The position numbers and the translations under genes are program-made. The notes below the pieces were generated by a model. The model saw only the letters and a program-made list of their open reading frames with translations. It was not told the DNA's origin and ran no database searches. A DNA stretch of 58,002 nucleotides from NCBI RefSeq assembly GCF_037442045.1, contig NZ_JBBIRC010000001.1, positions 1 to 58,002 of the forward strand, given 5' to 3'. Below are positions 1 to 8,388 of the stretch, one piece after another. The DNA is from Ferroplasma sp037442045 (GTDB lineage Archaea; Thermoplasmatota; Thermoplasmata; Thermoplasmatales; Thermoplasmataceae). Each line of letters begins with the position of its first letter. Within the stretch, counting starts at the first letter, position 1.

Positions 1-73
1 TGCAGGTGCCGGGATTTGAACCCGAGTCGAAAGCTTGGAAGGCTTCCGTGCTACCAGGCTACACCACACCTGC
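1..73 (-). tRNA. tRNA-Gly (anticodon UCC)
   Basis: Read on the minus strand this folds as a complete intronless tRNA. The acceptor stem GCAGGTG pairs with CACCTGC, followed by discriminator A at position 1. The T arm carries GGTTCAAATCC. The anticodon stem GAAGC/GCTTT closes the loop CTTCCAA, which gives anticodon TCC for glycine codon GGA. No CCA is encoded directly after the discriminator, as far as the window edge allows. Confidence 0.95.
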
Positions 74-147
74 TCAATTCCTGATTACAAATGCATTTAT
101 TTATTTTTCTATTTTTGCTTTATAATTTAGAATGATTATATTTATAA

Positions 148-810
148 TTAATATTCCCCTATAAATTTTATTTCCTTATGTGTTGTAACTCTTGAAGTTT
201 CATTAATGTAAAGGTTATATACTGAATTAACAGGTGGAATGTTGGTAAGATTAAAGTATACGTATCCAGGTAAACTGGTATAATTATATTTTATAGGTGC
301 ACCATTTTCAGATATAGTGATATTTGTAATTTTGTATTTATAGTCTGTTAAATACCGTAATTCATAAGGACCGTGGGTTGATACAAGCTCGTATTCTTTA
401 TTGGTCTCATTTAATTTCTCCCAGTTGCCGTCGTGTAAGTATTCAAGATCTATTACTTCAGGTCCGGCAGCGACATGAAGCGGTGGGTTTAATGCTATTA
501 TCCAGAATACAAACCATGTAACTATAAGTTCAAGGTAAACTAACATTTTATGGGATATCCTCTTTGGCATTACTATTTTGAATAGTTTAACCAGATTTTT
601 TAAGAAGTATATTACTGCTATAATCAAAATTATTGCAAGATACCAGTAACCATAGATTTCTAATTCCCCGGATAAAAGACCGACCAATGCGCCAGTTATG
701 AATATAAGTATTATAGCTTTAGCTCTTTCACGTTCATACAATAAATATTCTCGTTTATCGAACTTTGGTTCCTCGAATAACGGTTCGTCATTTTTCTTAG
801 GATTCACCAT
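148..810 (-). CDS. Membrane protein of unknown function, 3 predicted TM segments
   Basis: 220 residues. I do not recognise the family. A charged, lysine-rich N-terminus (about 1-30) is followed by three hydrophobic segments at roughly 31-50, 52-70 and 88-108. A C-terminal domain of about 110 residues is rich in Asn, Thr and Tyr and has several N-x-T/S sequons, consistent with exposure outside the cell. The ATG lies 4 bases after AGGTAA, which overlaps the stop of the upstream triosephosphate isomerase gene, so the two are probably co-transcribed and translationally coupled. Confidence 0.75.
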   Translation of the reverse strand: MVNPKKNDEPLFEEPKFDKREYLLYERERAKAIILIFITGALVGLLSGELEIYGYWYLAIILIIAVIYFLKNLVKLFKIVMPKRISHKMLVYLELIVTWFVFWIIALNPPLHVAAGPEVIDLEYLHDGNWEKLNETNKEYELVSTHGPYELRYLTDYKYKITNITISENGAPIKYNYTSLPGYVYFNLTNIPPVNSVYNLYINETSRVTTHKEIKFIGEY

Positions 811-814
811 GGCT

Positions 815-1465
815 TTACCTGTTATCCGTTAATGAAAACAACATATTTATTGGTTTCGCATTTCTTATTATTCCAGAAGCAATAAGAACACCAGAAGCAC
901 CCAAATCCATGGATATGTCTATATCTTTCCTTGTTTTGACTCCAGCACCAACAAGAAATTTTGTTTTTCCACTGCACAGTTTGGATGCCTGTTCTATTAT
1001 TTCAGGTTTAGATGTGGATACAGATACATTGCCGCCAATAAGTTCCGGTGGCTCGTATGCTATATATGATGGCTCCAGTATTGAATATTTTTTTACTTCA
1101 TCAAGGTTTTCAACGCATAGAACTATTTCAAAATCAAGCGCTTTTGATTTTTTAACGGTTTCTTCTATAACTGAACTTTGTATCCTTCTTTCTGAATGAT
1201 TCAATAGTGAACCATGTATTCCAATGTCCTTTAATGATTCTATGGAAATTGACCCGGTAAATGCACCATAACTGTTAGAATCCACATGCTGTGAAAATAT
1301 TTTCAGGGAAGGGAATGTTTTTTGAAGCCTGAGATCAGTTGCAGCGATGCAGTAATAAAGACCTTTCTGATTATTTATGGTGCCAAACTCTGATAAAAGC
1401 TTTTCAGAATTATATCCGATAGCATTATTATAATGCTTAAAATTTATAAATATTTCTGGTTCCAT
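815..1465 (-). CDS. tpiA: Triosephosphate isomerase (archaeal type)
   Basis: 216 residues, the short archaeal form of the TIM barrel (bacterial enzymes are near 250). It interconverts glyceraldehyde-3-phosphate and dihydroxyacetone phosphate in the cytoplasm. Visible active-site elements are Asn8 and Lys10 in INFKHYN, His90 in SLLNHSERR, Glu138 in AYEPPELIG, and the phosphate-binding GAGV near 174. A TATA-like ATTATATG about 25 bases upstream of the ATG suggests a leaderless transcript. The next gene downstream follows with almost no gap. Confidence 0.93.
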   Translation of the reverse strand: MEPEIFINFKHYNNAIGYNSEKLLSEFGTINNQKGLYYCIAATDLRLQKTFPSLKIFSQHVDSNSYGAFTGSISIESLKDIGIHGSLLNHSERRIQSSVIEETVKKSKALDFEIVLCVENLDEVKKYSILEPSYIAYEPPELIGGNVSVSTSKPEIIEQASKLCSGKTKFLVGAGVKTRKDIDISMDLGASGVLIASGIIRNAKPINMLFSLTDNR

Positions 1466-1558
1466 AATTCAATAATACATAGATGCATATAATATTTTAA
1501 TAATTTTAATTTTATAGGCATTCTTCTTTTAGTATTAAATTTAATGAGCCCTCCATGC

Positions 1559-1571
1559 AGCAACCGTTGCT
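1559..1571. promoter_or_regulatory. 13-bp palindrome in the tpiA/trpB divergent promoter region
   Basis: AGCAACCGTTGCT is a perfect inverted repeat with one central base, followed by a T run. It sits about 90 bases upstream of the trp operon start and about 95 bases upstream of tpiA. Its symmetry suits a dimeric regulator. It is too tight (1-nt loop) to be an RNA hairpin terminator. Its function is inference only. Confidence 0.3.
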
Positions 1572-1614
1572 TTTTTAATATTTAACAAAAATTTCATTTT
1601 TCAATATTATTATA

Positions 1615-1659
1615 AATACATATATAATAATCAGTAATGCTTATATAATATGTATTGAT
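1615..1659 (+). promoter_or_regulatory. trp operon promoter (box A candidates)
   Basis: Two TATA-like stretches lie just before trpB: TATATAATAA at 1620-1629 and TTATATAATA at 1641-1650. The second is centred about 24 bases before the ATG at 1669, as in a leaderless transcript. The first would give a 5' leader of about 9 bases to GTG 1660. The sequence alone does not choose between them. Confidence 0.45.
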
Positions 1660-2922
1660 GTGGAAAATATGATAACAACAATAAGCAATGAGATAATACC
1701 CGATAAATGGTATAATGTAGTTCCGGACCTTCCAGAACCGCTTGCACCGCCAAGAGATTCAAAAAGTGATGTTTCATCCATAAATTTGCTTAATAAAATA
1801 TTGCCAAAGGAGGTTTTAAAACAGGAATTTACATTTAGAAGATATGAAAAAATACCTGATGAGGTTATGGAGCAATATGAGCAGATTGGTAGGCCAACTC
1901 CACTGGTAAGAGCAAAAAACCTTGAAAAGGCACTGGATTATCATGGCAAAATATACTATAAATATGAAGGCGCAACAGTTACAGGTTCACATAAAATAAA
2001 TACTGCTATACCACAGGCCTATTATGCCATGAAAGAGGGGGTCAATGGAGTTACAACAGAAACTGGAGCAGGGCAATGGGGATCTGCCACTGCACTTGCA
2101 GCATCATTGTACGGGCTTCCAGCTCAGATCTTCATGGTAAAAATCAGTTTTGAACAGAAACCTTTGAGAAAAACAGTAATGAACCTGTACAATGGAAATG
2201 TAGTTGCCAGCCCTTCAACATTAACAGCTTATGGAAGAAAGATATTAAAAGAAAACCCTGATACGCCGGGAACTTTAGGGATTGGAATCAGTGAAGCAGT
2301 AGAATATGCTCTTGACCATGATTACAGATATATGGTGGCCAGCGTAATGAATGTTGCACTTACACACCAGAGCGTAATAGGGCAGGAAACAAAAAAACAG
2401 CTTGAAATTCTTGGTGAACATGCTGATGTATTGATAGGATGTGTTGGCGGAGGAAGCAACTTCGGGGGTTTTGCATTTCCATTTATTCCTGATGGAGATG
2501 ATACAGAAATTATAGCCACAACAGCACAGGAAGTTCCAAAATTTTCAAAGGGCGATTACAAATACGATTTAATGGACTCTGCTGGAATACTTCCTGAAGT
2601 CAGAATGTATTCTCTTGGTGCTGATTTTGTCCCACCGACGATTTATGCAGGAGGCTTAAGGTACCATGGTGCGTCTCCATCATTATCCCTTCTCATCAGC
2701 AAAGGCAGAATAAAAAGCGATGAAGTTACCGAAACCCAGGTAAAAGAAGCACTGAAATTGTTTGCCAATACACAGGGAATTATAGCTGCTCCTGAATCGG
2801 GACATGCAATTGCAACCATGATCAGTTATGTAAAGGCACATAAAAATGAGAAAAAAACCATAGTTGTGAATGTCAGTGGGCATGGTTATCTTGACCTTTC
2901 AATATTTGGGGAAAAGAAATGA
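1660..2922 (+). CDS. trpB: Tryptophan synthase beta chain, TrpB2 type
   Basis: 420 residues. It is a PLP enzyme that joins indole and L-serine to make tryptophan. The Schiff-base lysine is K112 in GSHKINTA. The catalytic glutamate is E134 in TETGAGQWG, where the Trp after Gln is typical of TrpB2 (TrpB1 has His). CVGGGSN near 265 is the PLP-phosphate loop. The extended N-terminus with LAPPRD is also a TrpB2 trait. The listed GTG start could instead be ATG 1669. First gene of trpBADFEGC; its TGA overlaps the trpA ATG. Confidence 0.95.
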   Translation: MENMITTISNEIIPDKWYNVVPDLPEPLAPPRDSKSDVSSINLLNKILPKEVLKQEFTFRRYEKIPDEVMEQYEQIGRPTPLVRAKNLEKALDYHGKIYYKYEGATVTGSHKINTAIPQAYYAMKEGVNGVTTETGAGQWGSATALAASLYGLPAQIFMVKISFEQKPLRKTVMNLYNGNVVASPSTLTAYGRKILKENPDTPGTLGIGISEAVEYALDHDYRYMVASVMNVALTHQSVIGQETKKQLEILGEHADVLIGCVGGGSNFGGFAFPFIPDGDDTEIIATTAQEVPKFSKGDYKYDLMDSAGILPEVRMYSLGADFVPPTIYAGGLRYHGASPSLSLLISKGRIKSDEVTETQVKEALKLFANTQGIIAAPESGHAIATMISYVKAHKNEKKTIVVNVSGHGYLDLSIFGEKK

Positions 2923-3653
2923 AAAATCTAATACCGTATTTTACTCTTGGCTTTCCAGATAACGAGAAATTAACCCGCTTTCTTGACATAATTCCAGTAG
3001 ACAAAATAAATTATATAGAGTTTGGATTTCCATCAAATGATCCGAGATACGATGGGCCAGTAATAAGAAAAACGCACATGGTCGGAAATAAAAATTTTTC
3101 TGATGAAGTTTATAAAAAATATTTTGAATATTTTCATAAAAACAATATAAAAATGTATTCTTTATCCTATTATTCAGATATAAAAGATCATTTTGATGAA
3201 TTTATTGATTACCTGCAGAAAAGAAATTTTTCTGGCATAATAATTCCTGACCTTATCATAGATTATTTCAGTGAAGGAAAAGAAATAATCAATAAATTAA
3301 CAGATCGAGGTTTTGAGTACATACCATTCTTCTCGCCATCTACGCCTGATTCTATAATAAAAGACATATCTTCTATTACATATTCCTGGATTTACTATGG
3401 CCTGCAGCCATCCACTGGTATAGATATACCATATGAACTGGACTACACCACTGAGAGAATAAATGATCTCCTTCCAGGGAGAGAAATAACCTATGGTTTT
3501 GGGATTAAAACCGATAATGATATTAAAGAGCTTATGAAAAATGGAGGATCGGGCGTTGCTATTGGAACATATCTTGAAAAAATGATCGAGGCAAACGATG
3601 AATCGGGATTTTTAGAGTATATAAATAAAATGAGGGGTGTTCTTGATGAATGA
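2919..3653 (+). CDS. trpA: Tryptophan synthase alpha chain
   Basis: 244 residues, TIM barrel. It cleaves indole-3-glycerol phosphate to indole and glyceraldehyde-3-phosphate. The catalytic Glu and Asp are both present in YIEFGFPSNDPRYDGP, corresponding to E49 and D60 of the enteric enzyme. FFSPSTPD and GFGIKT are the phosphate-site loops. It is slightly shorter than the bacterial protein (about 268). It starts inside the trpB stop (ATGA). Because the partner is a TrpB2, the two may not form the classical stable alpha2beta2 channelling complex; that is inference from the literature on operon-encoded TrpB2. Confidence 0.93.
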   Translation: MKNLIPYFTLGFPDNEKLTRFLDIIPVDKINYIEFGFPSNDPRYDGPVIRKTHMVGNKNFSDEVYKKYFEYFHKNNIKMYSLSYYSDIKDHFDEFIDYLQKRNFSGIIIPDLIIDYFSEGKEIINKLTDRGFEYIPFFSPSTPDSIIKDISSITYSWIYYGLQPSTGIDIPYELDYTTERINDLLPGREITYGFGIKTDNDIKELMKNGGSGVAIGTYLEKMIEANDESGFLEYINKMRGVLDE

Positions 3654-4617
3654 TATGAATTATACTGCCGTAAAAAGGGATGTTATAAATGCAAGAAATA
3701 CCATGTATGAACTGATTGATAAGCCAGATTCAGATAAAATTGAATTCCTTACAGAGCTCCATAATAGAGGAGAATCGCCGCAGGAAATTGCTGGATTTGC
3801 AATGGCGTTACGGGAAATGTCTAAAATAAATTTAAAGTTGCATGGATTAACAGATATTGTGGGCACCGGCGGGGATGGAAAAAATACTGTAAATGTAAGC
3901 ACCGGAGCCAGCATACTTCTGGCATCAATGGGAATAAAAACCGCAAAGCACGGAAATTTCGGTATTACCGGACATCATGGCAGCGCAGATTTCATGAAAT
4001 ATATGGATTATAATTTTAAAATGAGTGAAAATGAAATACTTGAAAATATTAAAAGGAAAAGGTATGTTTATATTCTGGCCCCAGAATATAACAGCAGTTT
4101 TGCAAAATTTTTATCGGCGCGGAAACAAATAAATTTCAGAACTGTTTTTAATATACTTGGTCCATTGACAAATCCTTTGAATCCTGATAATGTTGTACTT
4201 GGAACGTACAGTGAAGACCTTGCAAATCTATATGCACAGGTTATAATGGAAGAGGGAAAGAAAGGTTTTGTTGTTCATGGTTCAGATGGCATGGATGAAA
4301 TATCGCTTTCCAGTAAAAGTATATTATACAGTGTTGATAAAAAAATTGAAAAGAATATAGTGGATCCTGAAAAAATTACAGGGGGCATTGTAGAAATTGA
4401 GAGAATTTCCACAGAAGATTCTGTTAAAAGTTTTGAATTGCTGCTTTCGGGTTTGTCAGGCAAAAACAGTTATATAAAGAAATTTATTGCGATTAATGCA
4501 GCTCCTGCTGTGATTTTAAATGGGATGGCGAACAGTATTGAGGAGGCATATGATCTTTCCATTAACTATATTGAAAACGGAAAGGCCATTGCAAAATTAA
4601 GGGAGGTGTGCCAATGA
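3646..4617 (+). CDS. trpD: Anthranilate phosphoribosyltransferase
   Basis: 323 residues from ATG 3646, chosen because GAGGGGTG lies just upstream; an in-frame GTG at 3637 would also be open. It transfers phosphoribose from PRPP to anthranilate. The Gly-rich PRPP loop VGTGGDGKNT and the KHGNFGITG stretch are characteristic of the family. The start overlaps the end of trpA by 8 bases. The stop overlaps the trpF ATG (ATGA). Confidence 0.94.
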   Translation: MNDMNYTAVKRDVINARNTMYELIDKPDSDKIEFLTELHNRGESPQEIAGFAMALREMSKINLKLHGLTDIVGTGGDGKNTVNVSTGASILLASMGIKTAKHGNFGITGHHGSADFMKYMDYNFKMSENEILENIKRKRYVYILAPEYNSSFAKFLSARKQINFRTVFNILGPLTNPLNPDNVVLGTYSEDLANLYAQVIMEEGKKGFVVHGSDGMDEISLSSKSILYSVDKKIEKNIVDPEKITGGIVEIERISTEDSVKSFELLLSGLSGKNSYIKKFIAINAAPAVILNGMANSIEEAYDLSINYIENGKAIAKLREVCQ

Positions 4618-5210
4618 AAGTGAAAATATGTGGCATTACAAATATTGAGGATGCTGACTACGCTATTAAGCTGGGTGCTGATTTTATAGGAGTAATCCTT
4701 GATCCTAAGGTGATAAGGCATGGGAATCAGAAACTTATAAAAGAAATAAAAATGAAACATCCTGATACTCTGGTCACAGGTGTATATACATCTATGCCCG
4801 AACACAGAGGCTACGAGGATTATATGCAGCTCCATTTCAACCATTCCATTGAAGATGTTTATTTTGCGAAAAAAACATTTCAAAAAAATATTATCTCTGT
4901 TATAGATTTTCATGAAAGCTATATAACTGACAAAATAAAATTGTATTTAAATTCAGGTTCCGATTACGTTCTTTTAGAAGATCGAACAGGCATTACCAAT
5001 AGAAAAAATGAATTGATAAATATTTCTATGGAAAAGGTTGGAATAGCTGGAAAAATAGACAGCAATAATGTATTAAATCTTATGGAAACGGATCCTGACC
5101 TTATAGATGTGAGCAGTTCGCTGGAAGAATACCCGGGAAAAAAATCTTTTAAAAAAATGGATGAATTTTTCAGTAAAATTGGTGAGAAACGTGTTATTAG
5201 ACAAAATTAA
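4614..5210 (+). CDS. trpF: Phosphoribosylanthranilate isomerase (divergent)
   Basis: 198 residues from ATG 4614, which follows the strong site GGGAGGTG. It performs the Amadori rearrangement of phosphoribosylanthranilate. The N-terminal KVKICGI carries the catalytic cysteine (C7 here), and the LGADFIGVI strand is typical. The second half is divergent. Where most TrpFs have LLD and then GGTG, this one has LLEDRTG, so the general-acid Asp may be replaced by Glu or shifted. The usual SSGVE phosphate loop reads SSSLE. Operon position supports the call. Confidence 0.88.
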   Translation: MKVKICGITNIEDADYAIKLGADFIGVILDPKVIRHGNQKLIKEIKMKHPDTLVTGVYTSMPEHRGYEDYMQLHFNHSIEDVYFAKKTFQKNIISVIDFHESYITDKIKLYLNSGSDYVLLEDRTGITNRKNELINISMEKVGIAGKIDSNNVLNLMETDPDLIDVSSSLEEYPGKKSFKKMDEFFSKIGEKRVIRQN

Positions 5211-6342
5211 AGATCTAAAAAATAAAAACTTCGCTTATTTTTGCAAATTTGATGATACCAGAGTAAATGGAATAGAAAAACTGTATGTTTCCGATCAGGA
5301 ACCGGTGAATGTATACAGCAATGCTATTGACCATATGAATAATGAATTTAACAGAAAGCTTGAAGATGGAATAACTATTCCTTTAATAGTGCCATATGAT
5401 TTTATCGATGATATTTATCTGGATATAAAAATAAAGAGATCGTCATGGCCAGAGCTCTCTTATATAATACCGAATGAGGAATTTAATGGGAAGTATACAA
5501 GGAAGAAAAGCCATTCAACCGTTTTAAATAATGGTATTAAAGATAATGCGCTGGAAGCAAAAATAAGTGATGCAGTTGAACGAATTAAAAAGGGCGATTT
5601 ACTTCAAATAGTACTGTCAAAAAGATTTAACCTTGAAAAATATGATACTTTATCTGCAGTGAAAAGGTTTCTAATAAGCGATAAATCACTTTATGTTTAT
5701 TATTATAAGTTCGGTGACCTGGAAATAGCAGGGAGTTCACCGGAAAACCTTTTATCCATAGAAAATGGCATAATTACCATATATCCAGTTGCAGGAACAA
5801 GAAAAAGGGGTTCTTCTGAAATTGAGGATGCATTTCTTGAAAATGATTTAAAAAATGATGAAAAAGAACTTCTGGAACACAGAATGCTTGTGGACCTCGC
5901 AAGAAATGATATCGGCAGGATCTGCATCCCCGGATCTGTCAGTGTTAAAAATTCCATGGAGATACGGAAATTTGCCAGTGTAATGCATATAGTCAGCACC
6001 GTTTCAGGTGAACTCAAGGATTACATGCCAGGTGATGTTTTAAAATCAGTATTTCCGGCTGGAACAGTAAGCGGTGCACCAAAGAAAAAGGCAATAGCAT
6101 TGATAAATGAATATGAAAGCTCACCAAGAGGAGCTTATGCAGGTGCACTTGGAGTAGTAAGCGAGGGAAGAATGGATTTTGCACTGCTCATACGAAGTTT
6201 ATTCAAAACATCTGAGGAAAATTATACACAGGCTGGAGCAGGAATAGTAAAGGATTCAGTTCCATCAAATGAAATTCAGGAAATTTATTCAAAAATTTTA
6301 ACAGCAACAGGTGATTTATATGAAAAGGATATTAATAATTGA
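5191..6342 (+). CDS. trpE: Anthranilate synthase component I
   Basis: 383 residues from GTG 5191, which follows GGTGAG. An in-frame ATG at 5161 lies deeper in trpF with no ribosome site. It converts chorismate, with ammonia from TrpG, to anthranilate. Chorismate-binding motifs are clear: PVAGTRKRG, LLEHRMLVDLARNDIGR, VFPAGTVSGAPKKKA and GAYAGALG. The N-terminal regulatory part is shorter than in bacterial TrpE (about 500 residues). Feedback inhibition by tryptophan therefore cannot be assumed. Confidence 0.94.
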   Translation: MLLDKIKDLKNKNFAYFCKFDDTRVNGIEKLYVSDQEPVNVYSNAIDHMNNEFNRKLEDGITIPLIVPYDFIDDIYLDIKIKRSSWPELSYIIPNEEFNGKYTRKKSHSTVLNNGIKDNALEAKISDAVERIKKGDLLQIVLSKRFNLEKYDTLSAVKRFLISDKSLYVYYYKFGDLEIAGSSPENLLSIENGIITIYPVAGTRKRGSSEIEDAFLENDLKNDEKELLEHRMLVDLARNDIGRICIPGSVSVKNSMEIRKFASVMHIVSTVSGELKDYMPGDVLKSVFPAGTVSGAPKKKAIALINEYESSPRGAYAGALGVVSEGRMDFALLIRSLFKTSEENYTQAGAGIVKDSVPSNEIQEIYSKILTATGDLYEKDINN

Positions 6343-6880
6343 TAATTTCGATTCATTTGTTTACAATATATACCAGTATATTGCTTCATCTGAAGTACAT
6401 GTAGATGTAAAAGCAAATAATGATCTGAATAATGCTGAAGGCTATGATGGGTATATAATATCACCTGGGCCTGGAAATCCAGAAAGGCAGGAAGATCGTG
6501 GGAATTTATATGAATTTATAGATAGAAACAGATCGGCAAAATTCCTTGGAGTATGTTTTGGAAATCAGATCCTTGGCTATTATCTTGGTTCAAGCATAGT
6601 ACTGTCAAAAAGGCTGATGCACGGCCAGCCAGATATTATAGTTCATGGTGATTCTCCTCTATACAGAAATGTGCCTGAGAAGTTTACTGCAATAAGATAC
6701 CATTCTCTTGTTCTTAATGGAACAAAAAATATTGTAGTTGATGCCTACTCACAGAATGATAAAGAGATTATGGGATTCCATTCGAAGGATGGAAATTTAT
6801 TTGGTGTACAGTACCATCCTGAAAGCTATTATTCAGAATATGGCAAAATTATCTTTAAAAATTTTATTGATGCCCTATGA
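6320..6880 (+). CDS. trpG: Anthranilate synthase component II (glutamine amidotransferase)
   Basis: 186 residues from ATG 6320, with AGGTGAT just upstream; GTG 6311 is an alternative. It is a class I glutamine amidotransferase that supplies ammonia to TrpE. The family motifs NFDSFVYN, ISPGPGNPE, the nucleophile Cys in GVCFGNQILG, and the His-Glu pair in GVQYHPES are all intact. It overlaps the end of trpE by 23 bases and the start of trpC by four (ATGA). Both overlaps fit a coupled TrpE/TrpG complex. Confidence 0.95.
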   Translation: MKRILIIDNFDSFVYNIYQYIASSEVHVDVKANNDLNNAEGYDGYIISPGPGNPERQEDRGNLYEFIDRNRSAKFLGVCFGNQILGYYLGSSIVLSKRLMHGQPDIIVHGDSPLYRNVPEKFTAIRYHSLVLNGTKNIVVDAYSQNDKEIMGFHSKDGNLFGVQYHPESYYSEYGKIIFKNFIDAL

Positions 6881-7590
6881 TAGTTAACGAAATATACAAA
6901 AATAATGATAAAAGAGAAATTCTCAAATCTAATATGAGAGAGAGGGAAATAATAAGCTTAAAGGAAGCCCTTGCAAAAAATAAAAATGGCCCGGGAATAA
7001 TAGGGGAGTATAAAAGAAAATCTCCATCAGGATTCAGAAATAAATCTAACACTGATATAGTTAAATACTTTGATGCTATAAAGGAAATCATCGCTGGAAT
7101 CAGTATTTTAACGGAGCCTCAATACTTTGGTGGAAACCCGTTAGATGCCATTGCCGTGCAATGCTATAACAAACCAATCCTCATTAAGGATTTCATTTCC
7201 AGTAATGAAATGATCGATTCATCCTATATGGCTGGAGGTGATGCATATCTACTCATATGCGATTTCCTTGATTACGATAAAATTAAAAACATGGTACAAT
7301 ATGGCAAAAAACTTGGAATGGAAGCTCTGGTTGAAGTACATGATAAGAATAGCATTAAAAATATATTTCCAGATGAAAATGTGATCCTGGGATATAACAG
7401 AAGAAACCTGAAAACACTTAAAATGGATGATAACTCTCTGGAACTGTATGACAGGCTCAAATCATATGGATTGCCTCTGGTACTTGAAAGTGGAATAACA
7501 TCAGAAAATATAGGCAGGCTTCACATAGAAAAATATCAGGGCCTGCTTATCGGTTCCTCCCTGCTGTCTGGCGATATAATAAGGTGGTAA
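6877..7590 (+). CDS. trpC: Indole-3-glycerol-phosphate synthase
   Basis: 237 residues, TIM barrel close to the Sulfolobus enzyme in length. It closes the indole ring from CdRP. Catalytic residues are visible in EYKRKSPSG (Glu and Lys), PILIKDFI (the essential Lys), LVEVHD (Glu), LGYNRRNL (Asn) and LVLESGI (Glu-Ser). The ATG overlaps the trpG stop. It is the last trp gene and is followed after one base by the DAHP synthase. Confidence 0.95.
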   Translation: MIVNEIYKNNDKREILKSNMREREIISLKEALAKNKNGPGIIGEYKRKSPSGFRNKSNTDIVKYFDAIKEIIAGISILTEPQYFGGNPLDAIAVQCYNKPILIKDFISSNEMIDSSYMAGGDAYLLICDFLDYDKIKNMVQYGKKLGMEALVEVHDKNSIKNIFPDENVILGYNRRNLKTLKMDDNSLELYDRLKSYGLPLVLESGITSENIGRLHIEKYQGLLIGSSLLSGDIIRW

Positions 7591-7591
7591 A

Positions 7592-8374
7592 ATGAGGGAT
7601 ATTAAAATAAATGATGAGATTACTCTTGGAGATAATAAATTCCTGATGATTGCGGGGCCCTGCTCTGTGGAAAGTGAGGAACAGATCATCAGCGTTGCCA
7701 TGGATTTAAGAAAAATTGGTGTTAACGTTCTCAGAGGTGGTGCATTCAAGCCAAGAACATGCCCGGATTCATTCCAGGGTCTTGGAGAAGAGGGATTAAA
7801 ATTACTTTCAAAAGCAAAGGAAGTTACTGGTATGGCAATTATTACTGAGGTTATGGATGGTGATGAGCTCCCACTTGTAGAAAAATATGCAGATATTATT
7901 CAAATTGGTTCGAGGAATTCACAGAATTTTTCCCTTCTAAAGAAAATAAGCAAACAAAATAAGCCCATGCTTTTAAAAAGAGGATTTGGAAATACAGTGG
8001 ATGAATTGATAGGGGCAGCAAAATATTTATCAATGAACGGGAATAAAAATGTTATATTCTCCGAAAGGGGGATAAGGACGTTTGAACATTCAACAAGATT
8101 CACACTGGATATTTCAGCTATTCCGGTGCTACACGAAAGAACAGATTATCCTGTTATAATAGACCCGAGCCATGCGGCTGGATTAAATAGATACGTAGAG
8201 CCACTTGCACTTGGCGGGACTGCGTCCGGCGCTGATGGTCTGATAATAGAAGTGCACCCGGACCCGCCCAGTGCACTCAGCGATTCCGCACAGCAACTTA
8301 CAGTTCCACAATTTAAGGATCTTTATTTAAAAGTACAAAAAATCAACAATATTTTTGGGAAAACTATGGTTTAG
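7592..8374 (+). CDS. aroF: DAHP synthase, type I-beta (KDO8PS-like)
   Basis: 260 residues. It condenses phosphoenolpyruvate and erythrose-4-phosphate, the first step of the shikimate pathway. Motifs include IAGPCSVES with the metal-binding Cys, GGAFKPRT, SFQGLGEEGL, LKRGFG, ERGIRTFE and IDPSHAAG with the metal His. The usual KPRTSPYSF reads KPRTCPDSF here. There is no N-terminal ACT or chorismate mutase domain, so no obvious feedback module. It follows trpC by one base and shares the operon, which ties aromatic precursor supply to tryptophan synthesis. Confidence 0.93.
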   Translation: MRDIKINDEITLGDNKFLMIAGPCSVESEEQIISVAMDLRKIGVNVLRGGAFKPRTCPDSFQGLGEEGLKLLSKAKEVTGMAIITEVMDGDELPLVEKYADIIQIGSRNSQNFSLLKKISKQNKPMLLKRGFGNTVDELIGAAKYLSMNGNKNVIFSERGIRTFEHSTRFTLDISAIPVLHERTDYPVIIDPSHAAGLNRYVEPLALGGTASGADGLIIEVHPDPPSALSDSAQQLTVPQFKDLYLKVQKINNIFGKTMV

Positions 8375-8388
8375 GTTATAATTATAAA

